The notes under the pieces were generated by a model. It did no database searches and was not told the origin of the DNA. It saw nothing but the letters and a program-made list of their open reading frames with translations. The position numbers were made by a program, and so were the translations under genes. A stretch of 64,000 nucleotides of DNA, from positions 1 through 64,000 of the IMG/VR virus record IMGVR_UViG_3300005825_000044; one strand, 5' to 3'. This stretch comes from a virus. This document shows, one piece after another, positions 25,921 through 35,271 of the stretch. Position 1 is the first letter of the stretch; every line of letters begins with the position of its first letter.

Positions 25921-27663
25921 TCAGTGCATGATGAACTCGCCGCCCTGGCCGGGCCCGTCGCCGCCCATCTCGGAGAGCCCCATCACGAGGTGGTCGATCA
26001 CCTCCTGCGGGGTCTCGTCGACGATCCGGACGAAGGTCTCGTTCACCGCCTTCATCCGCAGGACGACGGTCTCCATCAGGCCGCGCAGCTCGTCGGAGAC
26101 CACCCCCGGCACGTAGACGGTGAACGAGAACAGACCCTCCCCGCCGCCGCCCATCGTCACGGGGTCGGTGTCGGACAGCTCGTAGGGCCCGCCCATCTCG
26201 TCGCCGTAGTCGGGGTCGTCGTCGCTGCCGATGTCCCAGCCGACGAGCTGGTGGACCTCTATCGCGGCCTCGATGTCGAAGAAGAACCGCAGCGCCGCGA
26301 TGATGCCCGGCGCGGTTCCCACGAGCTTGTAGAGGTCGACGAGCACCGTCACCAGCTCGCGGCGCTTCTCCGGCTCGAGCGAGCCCGCGGCGTCGAACGG
26401 GTTCCCGAGGTCGAGCAGCATCTCGTCGATCATCGCGTCGCTGCAGGTCAGCGGGTCCAGGATGTCGGTCCACGCGTCTGCGTCGCTCAGCAGGACGTTC
26501 GTGACCTCCTGGATCACGGCGAGGAACAGCCGGAGATCGGGGCTCTCCGAGCGGTTCATGCCTGGAACGAAGTCGGAGATCAGGAAGCGGCGGCCCTCCG
26601 GGAAGTCCGGGAGGTACCCGGTGAACGGGTGGAAGTTGTCGGGGCTCGGCGCCGACTCGTTCCCGTAGACGTCGAGCACGCCGTCGGTAACCACTGCGTA
26701 GTCGGCGCCGAACGTCATCGGGTCGGGCTCGACGACGAGGTCCACGGTGCGGTCGTCAACAGCCACGACGGACACGACCTCGAGCGCGACGCTGGGCTTG
26801 GAGACCCGCTCGATCAGGTAGGACGCCGGGTTCAGCGCGTCGCCGTCTGCCGTGGCGTCCAGCATCCGCATCGGCTCGTCCCAGGTCACGCGCACCACTG
26901 CTCGGTCGCGGGCCTCGACGGTGACGACGTCGGGCGCTGTGCTGTCCTCGACGTCGAACGACCACTGCTCGGAGAAGCCGGTCGCCGTCGCGCTGACCGC
27001 GACCGTGGCGTCGCTCGCCCACGCGCCAGGCGGGGTCAGCTCGACGCGCAGCGTCTCGGTGTCCGGGTTGCTAGACGACAGCGACCAGCCGGCCTGCGCG
27101 GATCCCCCGGTCAGCACTACCACGGTGTCCACGGTGACAACGACGTCTGCGATCGCGACGGCGCCGCCGACCTTCACCAGCTCGAAGTCGATCCTGGAGT
27201 CGGTCGGGACCTGGTCCTCGCCGGGGTTCGGGACCCGGTTCACGACGACCGTGTCGGTACCGGAGTCCGTGCCGGCGACCGCACCCGTGGGGAAATCGAA
27301 CGCGGTCGAGCCGCCGCCGAAGACTCCGGGCTGCGCCGTGACCTCGAGCGTGCTGCTGGCGCCGTACGTGAGGTGCCGCAGTACCAGCACGCCGCCCTCG
27401 TAGACCGCGGTAGCCCCGTGCGGTGCCAAGTCAGCGGCGATCTTCGCGGCGACCTCGTCTCCGGGAATCGCGGCGGGGTCGTCGTAGTTGTCGGCGTCGA
27501 AGACGACGTCGTGGGGGACGCCGTCGACCTTCACAGTCTGTACCCCGGCGTCCTCCACCGAGAACGGGCCGGTGTTGACGGACGCGATCTCGGCCAGAGT
27601 CGACTCGAGGAAATCCTCGACGACGTCGTCGAGCAGCAGGCTCGGCAGGCGGGTCAGCGTCAC
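25921..27663 (-). CDS. Tail protein I-like baseplate protein with beta-rich N-terminal extension
   Basis: 580 residues. The C-terminal 200 residues (LFLAVIQEVTNVLLSD ... LVDLYKLVGTAPGIIAALRFFF) fit P2 gpI / DUF2612-type baseplate proteins that join wedge to fibre. The first 370 residues are beta-rich and probably Ig-like domains, for example WSFDVEDSTAPDVVTVEA followed by VRVTWDEPM, like big/fibronectin-type domains. GTG 27663 overlaps the previous stop. Confidence 0.75.
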   Translation of the reverse strand: MTLTRLPSLLLDDVVEDFLESTLAEIASVNTGPFSVEDAGVQTVKVDGVPHDVVFDADNYDDPAAIPGDEVAAKIAADLAPHGATAVYEGGVLVLRHLTYGASSTLEVTAQPGVFGGGSTAFDFPTGAVAGTDSGTDTVVVNRVPNPGEDQVPTDSRIDFELVKVGGAVAIADVVVTVDTVVVLTGGSAQAGWSLSSSNPDTETLRVELTPPGAWASDATVAVSATATGFSEQWSFDVEDSTAPDVVTVEARDRAVVRVTWDEPMRMLDATADGDALNPASYLIERVSKPSVALEVVSVVAVDDRTVDLVVEPDPMTFGADYAVVTDGVLDVYGNESAPSPDNFHPFTGYLPDFPEGRRFLISDFVPGMNRSESPDLRLFLAVIQEVTNVLLSDADAWTDILDPLTCSDAMIDEMLLDLGNPFDAAGSLEPEKRRELVTVLVDLYKLVGTAPGIIAALRFFFDIEAAIEVHQLVGWDIGSDDDPDYGDEMGGPYELSDTDPVTMGGGGEGLFSFTVYVPGVVSDELRGLMETVVLRMKAVNETFVRIVDETPQEVIDHLVMGLSEMGGDGPGQGGEFIMH

Positions 27664-28040
27664 GCGGAGCGCTCCAGCCTGTAGCGGATCGTGTTGGTAG
27701 TCGGGGGAGCGTCGGCGTCTGTCATCCGGATCGCGACGTCGTCGAGGACCAGGCTGCGCGCTCCGACGAACGTCCGGGTGTAGTGCACGGTGCCGTTGAG
27801 CGCCGCGGAGAACGTCCACTCCACACCGCTGCCGTCGTCGACGGTCTCGACCACGACGCGTGCCCTGACGAGCCTGCACTGCGACGCGAGCAGGAACTCC
27901 TGCTCGACGTCGTGCCGGTCACCGACGTCGAGCCTGACGTCGAGGTGCGAGCCGTGCCCGAGCTGGTAGCCGTACCCGGCACCGAACGGCACCCGCTGCT
28001 GGGTCGCACCCCTGCCTAGCTCGAAGACGCTCGCTGCCAT
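27660..28040 (-). CDS. Hypothetical virion-associated protein, 126 aa
   Basis: Not recognised. Beta-rich (HLDVRLDVGDRHDVEQEF; ARVVVETVDDGSGVEW), with an N-terminal MAASVFELGRGATQQ. Within the baseplate/fibre cluster it is probably a minor structural component. Confidence 0.75.
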   Translation of the reverse strand: MAASVFELGRGATQQRVPFGAGYGYQLGHGSHLDVRLDVGDRHDVEQEFLLASQCRLVRARVVVETVDDGSGVEWTFSAALNGTVHYTRTFVGARSLVLDDVAIRMTDADAPPTTNTIRYRLERSA

Positions 28041-28049
28041 GGCTCACCG

Positions 28050-28781
28050 TCAGATCTGGCGGATAGCCTCGACGCCGTCGACGAACGCGCGGCGCGCGAC
28101 GTCGTTCGACCAGAACCCGAAGCCCATCCGGCCAGCGGCGAACGGGGAGGAACCGGTGTTGACCGCGAGGCTGTCGTCGACGAACCCGCTGATCGTCGGG
28201 GCCTGCGGGCCCTCCATGCCGACGATCACCTGCCAGTCCGGAGTGCGGATGTCGTTCAGCGCGAGGTCCGAGAAGTAGCACTGCAGCAGGACGTCGCCGC
28301 TGCCCTGCAGGACGGCGTCGAGCCGGAGGTGCACCCACTCGTCGGGCCCGTACGTCGCGATCGATTTCATCAGGATGTGCTCGCCGCTCGCCGGCGCGAC
28401 TGCCTCGTCAGCGAGCCCCTCACTCAGCGCGCCCTTGCGGAGCACTACGTGCGAGGGGTCGCCGTCACCGAGTCCCAGCATGTACGCCTCGTCGTCGACC
28501 GAGCCGCCCTGCGCGCAGATGAACAGGAACGGCGCGAACCCAGTCTTGCCGGCGCTGGCCCCGCGCATCAGCGCGCCTCGGATCGAACCGCCCTTCGCGG
28601 TCGGTGCGAAGTTCGTCTGCGTGTTGTGCCGGGCCACAGCGCCGTCGACGATCTCCAGCGTGTGGAAGCCGTAGACGAAGATGCCACCGCCGTTCGGCTT
28701 CGTTGAACCCGCGGTCGGCCCGTTGTCGACCTTGTCGATCGCGAGCCCGTCTGTGAGGTACGCCCAGTTTGCTTCGGCCAT
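28050..28781 (-). CDS. Hypothetical virion protein, possibly lectin-like, 243 aa
   Basis: No motif confirmed. Beta-rich with features seen in LamG/concanavalin-like folds (EWVHLRLDAVLQGSGDVLLQ; GRMGFGFWSNDVARRAFVDG). It lies between baseplate and fibre genes, so a fibre-associated binding module is plausible. Confidence 0.7.
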   Translation of the reverse strand: MAEANWAYLTDGLAIDKVDNGPTAGSTKPNGGGIFVYGFHTLEIVDGAVARHNTQTNFAPTAKGGSIRGALMRGASAGKTGFAPFLFICAQGGSVDDEAYMLGLGDGDPSHVVLRKGALSEGLADEAVAPASGEHILMKSIATYGPDEWVHLRLDAVLQGSGDVLLQCYFSDLALNDIRTPDWQVIVGMEGPQAPTISGFVDDSLAVNTGSSPFAAGRMGFGFWSNDVARRAFVDGVEAIRQI

Positions 28782-28791
28782 GCAGCCGAGA

Positions 28792-29595
28792 CTACACCGT
28801 GGCCATGACGAACGACCACCACTCCTCGGGGTCTCGCTTCACGTAGTGCTTCCCGCTGCCGTCGTCGTCGAGCGCGATCGCGGCACCACCGACGTAGGCC
28901 GCGAGCTTGAACGTGAGCCCCGTGACGGGGACGTCGCGCGTGAAGTACAGCACGCCCTCGACGAGCGGGCTCGGCAGTGCTCCGCCGACGTTCGCGAGCA
29001 CTACCCCCTTGCCGGAGAACAGCATGGGGTCCGGCGCTTCCGCGAGGCTGAACACCTCCGACGACGAGTCCGCGCGGACCTCCACGGGGGCAGCGACCGC
29101 CTCGAAGTCCTCGAGACCGCCGTCAGACAGGATCGTGTTGGTGGCGTCGAGCCCGATGATATCCGACCAGTCGAACCACTCCTGCGCGACGCCGGTGAAC
29201 AGAGCGGCCGACGAGTTGTCCTCGTCGAGGTCGGCGACGTAGCCGCCCCACGCGTCGAAGTCCTCGAGCCCCAGCGAGTCGAACTGCGCGGCACCCGTCG
29301 CGGAGAGGTCGTCGAGCACCTGGCCCCACCCGACCTCGAAGTCCTCGCGGAGCGTCTGCCCGGCCCCGGCGTTGAAGATCGCAGCGACGGGGTCCACGAG
29401 CGCGCCGACGAACACGAGGTCACCGGAGACCGCCCAGCCTGCCTCGAACCCCTCGTACGTGAAGAGGTCGCTGCCCGACGGGTTGCCGTCGAACTCCGCC
29501 GCCTCCTCGAGGCTGCTCACGAACGACGAAGTCCAACCCGAGGCGAGCCACGCAGTAGCGCCGGCAGTCTCGAAGTCTCCGTTCTCGATCGCCAT
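28792..29595 (-). CDS. Acidic hypothetical virion protein, 267 aa
   Basis: Strongly acidic with repeated short patterns (YEGFEAGW, EDFEVGWGQ, LGLEDFDAWGG, LEDFEAVAA), suggesting several degenerate tandem units built on an F/W-E-x-G theme. The start overlaps the gpJ-like stop as TGATG. Probably a fibre or baseplate attachment protein. Confidence 0.75.
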   Translation of the reverse strand: MAIENGDFETAGATAWLASGWTSSFVSSLEEAAEFDGNPSGSDLFTYEGFEAGWAVSGDLVFVGALVDPVAAIFNAGAGQTLREDFEVGWGQVLDDLSATGAAQFDSLGLEDFDAWGGYVADLDEDNSSAALFTGVAQEWFDWSDIIGLDATNTILSDGGLEDFEAVAAPVEVRADSSSEVFSLAEAPDPMLFSGKGVVLANVGGALPSPLVEGVLYFTRDVPVTGLTFKLAAYVGGAAIALDDDGSGKHYVKRDPEEWWSFVMATV

Positions 29596-31088
29596 CAGAT
29601 CTGCGCCCCGGTGATCGCGTTGATCAGAGTCACGGTGCCGAGCTGCGGGAACTCGTCCGCCTTGAGGTCGACGTCGGACGACGCCCCGTTGAGCTGGAAG
29701 TGCCCCGGCGCGTCGTCGATCTTGCGGACCCCCGTCGTGTCGCGCACCACGTCATAGACGTCGCTGTACGCGAGCGATCCGTCCATCAGGTAGCCGAAGT
29801 CGACGCTGTCGTTCTGCGAGCCGTCCTCGTTCTCGACAGCGAAGAACGCGACGAGACGCGCGCGGATGCTGGCGCTCAGCGTGGCGAGACGCGCTGTGGT
29901 CTGCCAGTCGCTCCGGGGGTGGACCCACGCGAGCACGTCGACGGTCTTGAACGTGGCGCCCGAGGCGTTGACCACGAACGTCGTCATGTGCGGGAAGGTC
30001 GTGCGGACCTGCTCCTCAGCCTCCGCGAGCAGCGAGTCGGACGGCGTGCCGCCGCCGCGCGGGATTATGACGAGCTTGCCCTGGTTGACCGCGACGCTCG
30101 GCTTCTCCGTGCGGCTCAGCATCAGCGCGCGGCCGACCGCGGTCAGCTTCAGCGCGTGCGCCTCGAAGTCGGGGCGCGCCACGCTCCGGCTCAGCGCGGG
30201 GACCGACGCCGGGGCGCGCTCCCGGATCGACTCCAGGCTCTGCCGGTCCGCGCCGGTGACGGTGCGGGTACCGTTCGAGACCGTCATCTTGACCGGGTTC
30301 GAGAGCGAGTCGGAGTACGACTTGTCGACGCGCTGCACAGAGCCGGGGTCGACGTTGCCGTCGGCACCGCCGCCGACCTTGTAGACCGGGACGATCGTCC
30401 CGCTCGGGATCACACCGGCGACCCCTGAGCCGAACGTCAGCGTGGCGCGCCCCGACTCGTCGACGCTGACCGTGACGTGCCGGTCGGTGGGTCCCGAGGT
30501 CAGGAAGTTCTTCTCCACCGTGAACGCGCCAACGTCGTCGCTGACCGACAGGCTCCCGTCGAGGAACGGGACCTCGGAGAGCACCACGGTCTGCCGTGGC
30601 CGACCCGTGGCCTGGAAGCTGTCCGTAGCGCTCCTGCTGTGCTCCGCCTCCACGATCATCGTGGGCGGGTCCATCGCTGCGGGGAACGTCACGTCGGCCA
30701 GCACCTGGAGCTTCACCGGGTCAGCGCCGAGGGTCGAGAACGTGTCCCCGGCCTGCACCGTGACGCTGCCGACCGGGGGGCTCGCCAGCGTAAGCGTGAT
30801 CTCGTGGAGTGCCGCGACCTGCCCGGCCGGGACGTAGCCGACGAGCCGCACCAGACCGAGCATCACCTTGCGGAGCTTGGCGGTGCCGATGCGGGCCTCC
30901 GCCGCTTGGTTGTCCTGGTAGTACAGCAGCACGTCGCCGACGAACGCGAACATGTCGAGGAGCATGTTCCCGAAGTTGACGACGTTCTCCTCGGTCCAGT
31001 CCGGGAACACCGACTCGATCAGGGAGCGGAGCCGCGCGCGCAGCGAGTCGAAGTCCTTGTCCGTGTAGTCAACACCGGGCCTGATCAT
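29595..31088 (-). CDS. Baseplate J-like protein
   Basis: 497 residues, the wedge protein family of P2 gpJ / T4 gp6. Supporting segments: DFDSLRARLRSLIESVFPDW at the N-terminus, VGYVPAGQVAALHEITLTL, and the conserved VGGGADGNVDPGSV and later GTPSDSLLAEAEEQV. ATG 31088 follows ACGGAGGTACGCCAC, which decides the start; the in-frame upstream codons run through the palindrome. Confidence 0.92.
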   Translation of the reverse strand: MIRPGVDYTDKDFDSLRARLRSLIESVFPDWTEENVVNFGNMLLDMFAFVGDVLLYYQDNQAAEARIGTAKLRKVMLGLVRLVGYVPAGQVAALHEITLTLASPPVGSVTVQAGDTFSTLGADPVKLQVLADVTFPAAMDPPTMIVEAEHSRSATDSFQATGRPRQTVVLSEVPFLDGSLSVSDDVGAFTVEKNFLTSGPTDRHVTVSVDESGRATLTFGSGVAGVIPSGTIVPVYKVGGGADGNVDPGSVQRVDKSYSDSLSNPVKMTVSNGTRTVTGADRQSLESIRERAPASVPALSRSVARPDFEAHALKLTAVGRALMLSRTEKPSVAVNQGKLVIIPRGGGTPSDSLLAEAEEQVRTTFPHMTTFVVNASGATFKTVDVLAWVHPRSDWQTTARLATLSASIRARLVAFFAVENEDGSQNDSVDFGYLMDGSLAYSDVYDVVRDTTGVRKIDDAPGHFQLNGASSDVDLKADEFPQLGTVTLINAITGAQI

Positions 31089-31101
31089 GTGGCGTACCTC
31101 C

Positions 31102-31121
31102 GTGTCCCCTCGAGGAGACAC
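31102..31121. repeat. Palindrome copy 5 (one-base variant)
   Basis: Plus-strand GTGTCCCCTCGAGGAGACAC, between the gp25-like stop and the gpJ-like ribosome-binding site. The minus-strand stem ends directly at the GGAGG, so it could influence translation of gpJ rather than terminate. Confidence 0.95.
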
Positions 31122-31125
31122 CTCG

Positions 31126-31617
31126 TTACGAGCCGAGCGCTACCTCGGTCACGATGCCGGGGACGATTACACCGGCACCGCCGGGGGCCAGCAGGTCCCA
31201 GGTCACAAGGAGCCGCAGCGCGGTGTCGGTCTGCTCGACGCGGACCGCTCTGACACCGCAGCGCGGCTCGAACACGCGTAGCGGTCGGGCGACGAACGCC
31301 TTCGCCTGCTCCGCGAGCGTCGGCGAGTTGTTCCGGAACTTCAGCAGCCGGAGCCAGCTACCGATCGCGGGGTTCCACGGGCACTCCCCGCCGCTGTAGT
31401 CGTTCGCTGCGATCGTCCCGAGTACCTGCCCGACGTTCGAGACCACGAGGTCGGTGTCGGTCCCGGTCGCGACGTCGCCGTAGAGCCTGCGGAACGGCCT
31501 GACGATGCCGCGGGCCGACGTCGCGGCGCGACTCCTCCCGGTCTCCGCGGTCGTGCTGACCCGCGAGAAGATCACGGGGTTGTCGTCGTCGGGGACGAGT
31601 TGCCAGGCGTTCGCCAC
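31126..31617 (-). CDS. gp25/gpW-like baseplate wedge protein
   Basis: 163 residues. The C-terminal half has the family signature: ECPWNPAIGSWLRLLKFRNN followed by a helix and FEPRCGVRAVRV. T4 gp25-type proteins join the sheath baseplate ring to wedge proteins. The order gp25-like then gpJ-like matches other contractile phages. Confidence 0.85.
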   Translation of the reverse strand: MANAWQLVPDDDNPVIFSRVSTTAETGRSRAATSARGIVRPFRRLYGDVATGTDTDLVVSNVGQVLGTIAANDYSGGECPWNPAIGSWLRLLKFRNNSPTLAEQAKAFVARPLRVFEPRCGVRAVRVEQTDTALRLLVTWDLLAPGGAGVIVPGIVTEVALGS

Positions 31618-31620
31618 GCG

Positions 31621-32322
31621 TCAACCGTACACCACCTGCGCGCGGGTCACAGCAGCGCCGGGGCCAATCATCACGGGCCGCAGCACGACGCGGGCGCCGC
31701 GCCAGCCCGTGGTCCGCCGCAGCACATAGTCCCAGCCGGCGCCGACGACAAGCTCCCTGCTCGAGCCCGGGGAGTACTCCGGCGCGAACTCCGTGCCGTC
31801 CCAGCCGACCTCGTACTCCCCGTCGCCGTACAGCACTCCTGCCCACTGGAGGCTCGCTGCGGGCTGCCCCGCTGTGAACGTGACGTGCCGTAGCCTCTCC
31901 ACCGCGACGCCCTCTGAGGGGCTGACGTCAGTGACCGCGAACGAGTTGCCGCCGTCGTCCGCCGCGACGACCACGAGGCTCGGGGCGTCGGGCCAGCCGC
32001 CGGTGCGCCGCAGCGTGAACCGGTACCCGCAGTCGACCACGGACCGCGTGCTGAGCGCCGCGTAGCGCGGGGCGAAACCGGCACCGTCCCAGACGACGTC
32101 GTAACCGGTGCCGTGGCGCAGCGCGATCAAGATCGCGGAGAACGCCCCGGTCGGCGAGACGACGTCGACCGTGACGGCCTCGCCGTCGACGAGCACTGAG
32201 CCCTGCGCCGGCGACACGACGTCGACGAGCACCGAGCCGTACGGCGGGCTCTGCCCGGTGCCGGCGGGCATCGTGCCGGCGGGACCTGTACCGGCGCCCC
32301 AGTTCTCGATGTCGCAGGACAC
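31621..32322 (-). CDS. Hypothetical tail protein with internal duplication, 233 aa
   Basis: Two repeats of about 70 residues can be aligned: YDVVWDGAGFAPRYAALSTR with a following YRFTLRRTGGW, and YEVGWDGTEFAPEYSPGSSR with a following YVLRRTTGW. Beta-rich; probably an adhesion or decoration component of the baseplate. The N-terminus is glycine/proline-rich (GAGTGPAGTMPAGTGQ). Confidence 0.75.
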   Translation of the reverse strand: MSCDIENWGAGTGPAGTMPAGTGQSPPYGSVLVDVVSPAQGSVLVDGEAVTVDVVSPTGAFSAILIALRHGTGYDVVWDGAGFAPRYAALSTRSVVDCGYRFTLRRTGGWPDAPSLVVVAADDGGNSFAVTDVSPSEGVAVERLRHVTFTAGQPAASLQWAGVLYGDGEYEVGWDGTEFAPEYSPGSSRELVVGAGWDYVLRRTTGWRGARVVLRPVMIGPGAAVTRAQVVYG

Positions 32323-32334
32323 AGCGGCAGCGTA

Positions 32335-33051
32335 CTAGACCGGGATCGAGTCCCGGAAGTCGCGCAGCGGGTCGATCAGCGCTGCGATGTGATCGATCGC
32401 AGCACCGGGATCGCCGGGAACCTCGCTCCCGATCTCAGGCACGTGCCGGAGACCGGCGAGGTCGCAGAACAGGTTGACCAGCTCGATGACTGCGCGGATA
32501 GACGCGATCGCGCGCGAGAGGTTGTCCATGGTGGTCGCCGCGCTCTGCTCTCCGCAGTTGATCGGGGCGAGGAGCTGCGGGACGTTGCCGGCGACGAGCT
32601 TCGCGGCCGCGATCCTGTTCAGCAGCCGGACCACGGACTGAAGCTCCGAGATCATGCCGTCGAAGATCGCGATCAGGACGTCCAGGAGCTGGACGATCAT
32701 CAGCAGCACGCTCGCCGGCGGCAGCAGTGAGAGGAGCTTCTCGATCCGACGTACCAGCTCCGGCACGCAGTCAGTGAGCTTGCTCGGGTCCGGTGGCGGG
32801 CCCAGAGCGTCGGGGATCGCAGTGACGCAGTCCTTGATCGCTACGATGGCCTCGATGATGTCGAAGATCGGGGTCAGGGGAGCGAGCGCGCCGCTGGCCT
32901 GGGCGAGCAGCGATCGGGCGTGCTCGTACAGCGACGGTGGCAGCGTGCTCAGCGCGGCGCAGATCTCGGCACCGCCGGGAAGCACGACGCAGAGGTCGGT
33001 GGGGATCGCGTCGACCGACCGGCAGAACTCCTCGAGGTTCGGGAGCGGCAC
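32335..33051 (-). CDS. Helical hydrophobic tail protein, 238 aa
   Basis: Not recognised. Strongly alpha-helical with hydrophobic runs (ASVLLMIVQLLDVLIAIF) and several Cys residues spread over the chain (DLCVVL, EICAAL, KDCVTA, TDCVPEL, INCGEQ, FCDLAG). It lies directly after the spike in transcription order. A role in baseplate assembly is inferred only from location. Confidence 0.75.
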   Translation of the reverse strand: MPLPNLEEFCRSVDAIPTDLCVVLPGGAEICAALSTLPPSLYEHARSLLAQASGALAPLTPIFDIIEAIVAIKDCVTAIPDALGPPPDPSKLTDCVPELVRRIEKLLSLLPPASVLLMIVQLLDVLIAIFDGMISELQSVVRLLNRIAAAKLVAGNVPQLLAPINCGEQSAATTMDNLSRAIASIRAVIELVNLFCDLAGLRHVPEIGSEVPGDPGAAIDHIAALIDPLRDFRDSIPV

Positions 33052-33054
33052 GCT

Positions 33055-33591
33055 TCAGATCTCCCCGCCGGTGTCGCGCACCAGCCGGCCGTTGAGGAAC
33101 ACCTGGAGCCCCTCGATGTTCACGACGCCTACCGCGCGAATGAACACCGCAGCACTCCCGTTGACGATCACCCCGTGGTTGACCCCGTCCAGTTCGATGT
33201 AGTCGTCCGGGAAGTTCTTGTCGGAGAGCAGCAGCCGCTCCTGACCCTCGGTCTCGTCGATCAGCAGCCGCCACCGCGCAAGCTCGATCACCTTCGCGCC
33301 TGCGGGGTCCGGCCCGTCACGCAGCGGCGCCGGCGCGTCTGACTCTCCCCAGGCGCCGTACGTCCAGCGCGGGGAGTCCGGGTCGCCGCGGGTGAACTGC
33401 ACCACGACCTCGGCGCCGACGTCGGGGATGAAGCCGCCGCCGACACCGGTGCCGCCGCCACCCCAGACCCCGTAGGGCTGTGCCCACCCGGTGTCATCGA
33501 TCAGCCCGGGCACATTCACGCGGAGCCTGCCGGACCGCTTCGGGTCGGCGTTGTCGACCACGACCCCGTCGTAGATCCCGAGCAGCTTCAT
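33055..33591 (-). CDS. Baseplate spike protein (gpV/gp5-like, OB-fold)
   Basis: 178 residues. The N-terminal OB-fold signature of VgrG/gp5/gpV proteins is clear: IYDGVVVDNADPKRSGRLRV, then WAQPYG, PDVGAEVVVQFTRGDPDSPRW. The C-terminal part (VIELARWRLLIDETEGQERL ... GVIVNGSAAVFIRA) is a beta-helix-like tip. It forms the cell-puncturing spike below the hub. ATG 33591 was chosen; the frame is open slightly upstream. Confidence 0.88.
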   Translation of the reverse strand: MKLLGIYDGVVVDNADPKRSGRLRVNVPGLIDDTGWAQPYGVWGGGGTGVGGGFIPDVGAEVVVQFTRGDPDSPRWTYGAWGESDAPAPLRDGPDPAGAKVIELARWRLLIDETEGQERLLLSDKNFPDDYIELDGVNHGVIVNGSAAVFIRAVGVVNIEGLQVFLNGRLVRDTGGEI

Positions 33592-33621
33592 CGGGAGCAC
33601 CCTACCACGTCGAGCGCGGCG

Positions 33622-34932
33622 TCACTGATCCCTGATACTCCGCTTCGACGTCCTGCTGGCGCCCGTGAAGAAGACGGAGTAGCTGCCGTCATCGAACCCA
33701 CTCTTCTCACCGAGCGGCGCCGGCGGGGAGCCCGGGGGCTTGTCGATCCCGGGGTTCCCCTTGGCAGGCTTCTTGTTCCGGCGGCCGGTCGTCGGGACAC
33801 CTGGCACGATCAGGTCGGCGCCCGTGACGCGTGACCGCTTCTCGTAGTCGGTCGCTGCACCGTCAGAGAGCACCTTCAGCGTGTCGACGTACCCGCTGCT
33901 GTCGATCGTGGTGGTGACCTCCTTCGCGTAGTAGTTCTGCGAGAGCCGCTTGCCGGCGTTCGAGAGCCGGACCACGGACTTCGCGAAGACGTTGGGGTCC
34001 CCGGCGGCCTCGAGCGTGAGCCGGAACGCGCTGTGCTGCGCGTGACGGAACTTCCCGGAGGTCGCTCGCTGCGCGGCAGCCTCTGTCTCGCTCGCCGCGA
34101 GACCTGCGCTCTCCTTCGAGAGCTTGCGGTACATCGCGACGAGCTTGCCGACGTCCGAGTTGGGGTCGACCAGGTCTGTGATGCCGGAGAGCACGTCGCG
34201 GGCCTGCTCGGAGTCGTTGCTGGCCTTCGTCTCGATCGTGCGGCGCTGCGACGGCGCGCGGACCGCGGCGCGCACCGCACCCGGGGTCACGATCACGTCG
34301 TTGTCGACCGTGACGCTCAGGAGGTCGCCCTCGCCGCCGCGCCACACGTACTCCTTGATCGGGTCCTGGTAGAGCGCGCGCTCGTGGAAGTGGAAGCCGT
34401 CCCAGTCGATGAACCAGACGAACCCCGCGCGCTTCGCGAGCCGCGTGATCTGCTGGCTGTCCGTGATCGTCGGCTGCAGCAGGAGCGGGAGCACGTCCTC
34501 GGTGTCCTGGATGTGGACGACCCGCGGGTCGGAGTACCCGTTCGCCGCTGCGATCTCCCGCACCACGTCGCTGATCCTGACGTTCTCCCAGGTCCTGCTC
34601 CGCCGGATCCCGTTCATCTCGATCTCGCGGCCGATGGCCGTGATCTCGAGCGACTCGAAGCCGGAGACCTTCCGGATCTGGCAGGTCCGTACCGGGGACA
34701 TGTTCCCGGGGTAGCCCCACGAGACGTCGAGCATGTTGCCCTTGCGCCACACCGGGTCGTCGAAGTGAGCGAGGTCGGCGTTGTCGATCTCCAGCGAGAG
34801 CTTGTCGGCCTTGGACTCGAGGTCCTGGTACTCGAGCCGGATCACGCGGTCAGTCATCTCGACGCGCTCAGTCGAGCGCGTGTCGCCGACGTGCACGGAG
34901 AGGTAGATCAGCGGCTCGCTTCGTGACGCCAC
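33622..34932 (-). CDS. Tail hub protein (gpD/gp27-like, late control D family)
   Basis: 436 residues. LSLEIDNADLAHFDDPVWRK near the N-terminus and GYSDPRVVHIQDTEDVLPLL ... DSQQITRLAKRAGFVWFIDW are typical of P2 gpD-type hub proteins, which link tube, spike and tape measure. The C-terminal 60 residues are low-complexity and basic (GRRNKKPAKGNPG). It precedes the spike gene, as in other contractile systems. Confidence 0.87.
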   Translation of the reverse strand: MASRSEPLIYLSVHVGDTRSTERVEMTDRVIRLEYQDLESKADKLSLEIDNADLAHFDDPVWRKGNMLDVSWGYPGNMSPVRTCQIRKVSGFESLEITAIGREIEMNGIRRSRTWENVRISDVVREIAAANGYSDPRVVHIQDTEDVLPLLLQPTITDSQQITRLAKRAGFVWFIDWDGFHFHERALYQDPIKEYVWRGGEGDLLSVTVDNDVIVTPGAVRAAVRAPSQRRTIETKASNDSEQARDVLSGITDLVDPNSDVGKLVAMYRKLSKESAGLAASETEAAAQRATSGKFRHAQHSAFRLTLEAAGDPNVFAKSVVRLSNAGKRLSQNYYAKEVTTTIDSSGYVDTLKVLSDGAATDYEKRSRVTGADLIVPGVPTTGRRNKKPAKGNPGIDKPPGSPPAPLGEKSGFDDGSYSVFFTGASRTSKRSIRDQ

Positions 34933-34944
34933 GCCGGGCCCCCC

Positions 34945-35271
34945 CTACTCGCCGCCGAGGATGTCCGCGGTCAGCGTGCGCAGCGACGGGATCACGACCA
35001 CGGAGCCCGGCACGAGCTGGATCGTCGGGTCGTGTATCGGGTGCGGCTGGTAGTCGGCGATCGCCCACCAGTACCCGGCAGGCCGCGCGTCGACGCCGGC
35101 GAAGTAGCGGTGCGCGAGGTTCCACAGCGTGTCGCCCTGCTGCACGACGTGCCTGACGTCGTCGGACCTCCCGAGGTAGCCGACGGGCTCCCGCGGCGTG
35201 AGGTAGCGCCTGCCGTCTGCATCGACCCGCGCCTCCGTGCCGCTGTGCCGGCTGCCGACGAACAGCGTCAC
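34945..35271 (-). CDS. LysM-domain tail protein (gpX-like)
   Basis: 108 residues. A LysM-type motif (RHVVQQGDTLWNLAHRYFAG, then YWWAIADYQ and LVPGSVVVIPS) as in P2 gpX and T4 gp53-associated proteins; it binds peptidoglycan or braces the hub. It overlaps the upstream gene as ATGA and is followed by the hub gene. Confidence 0.88.
   Translation of the reverse strand: MTLFVGSRHSGTEARVDADGRRYLTPREPVGYLGRSDDVRHVVQQGDTLWNLAHRYFAGVDARPAGYWWAIADYQPHPIHDPTIQLVPGSVVVIPSLRTLTADILGGE

Noticed and set aside
29595-31121. Upstream start giving gpJ-like protein an MSPRGDTEVRH extension
   Set aside because: The extension is the palindrome translated; ATG 31088 has the proper Shine-Dalgarno.
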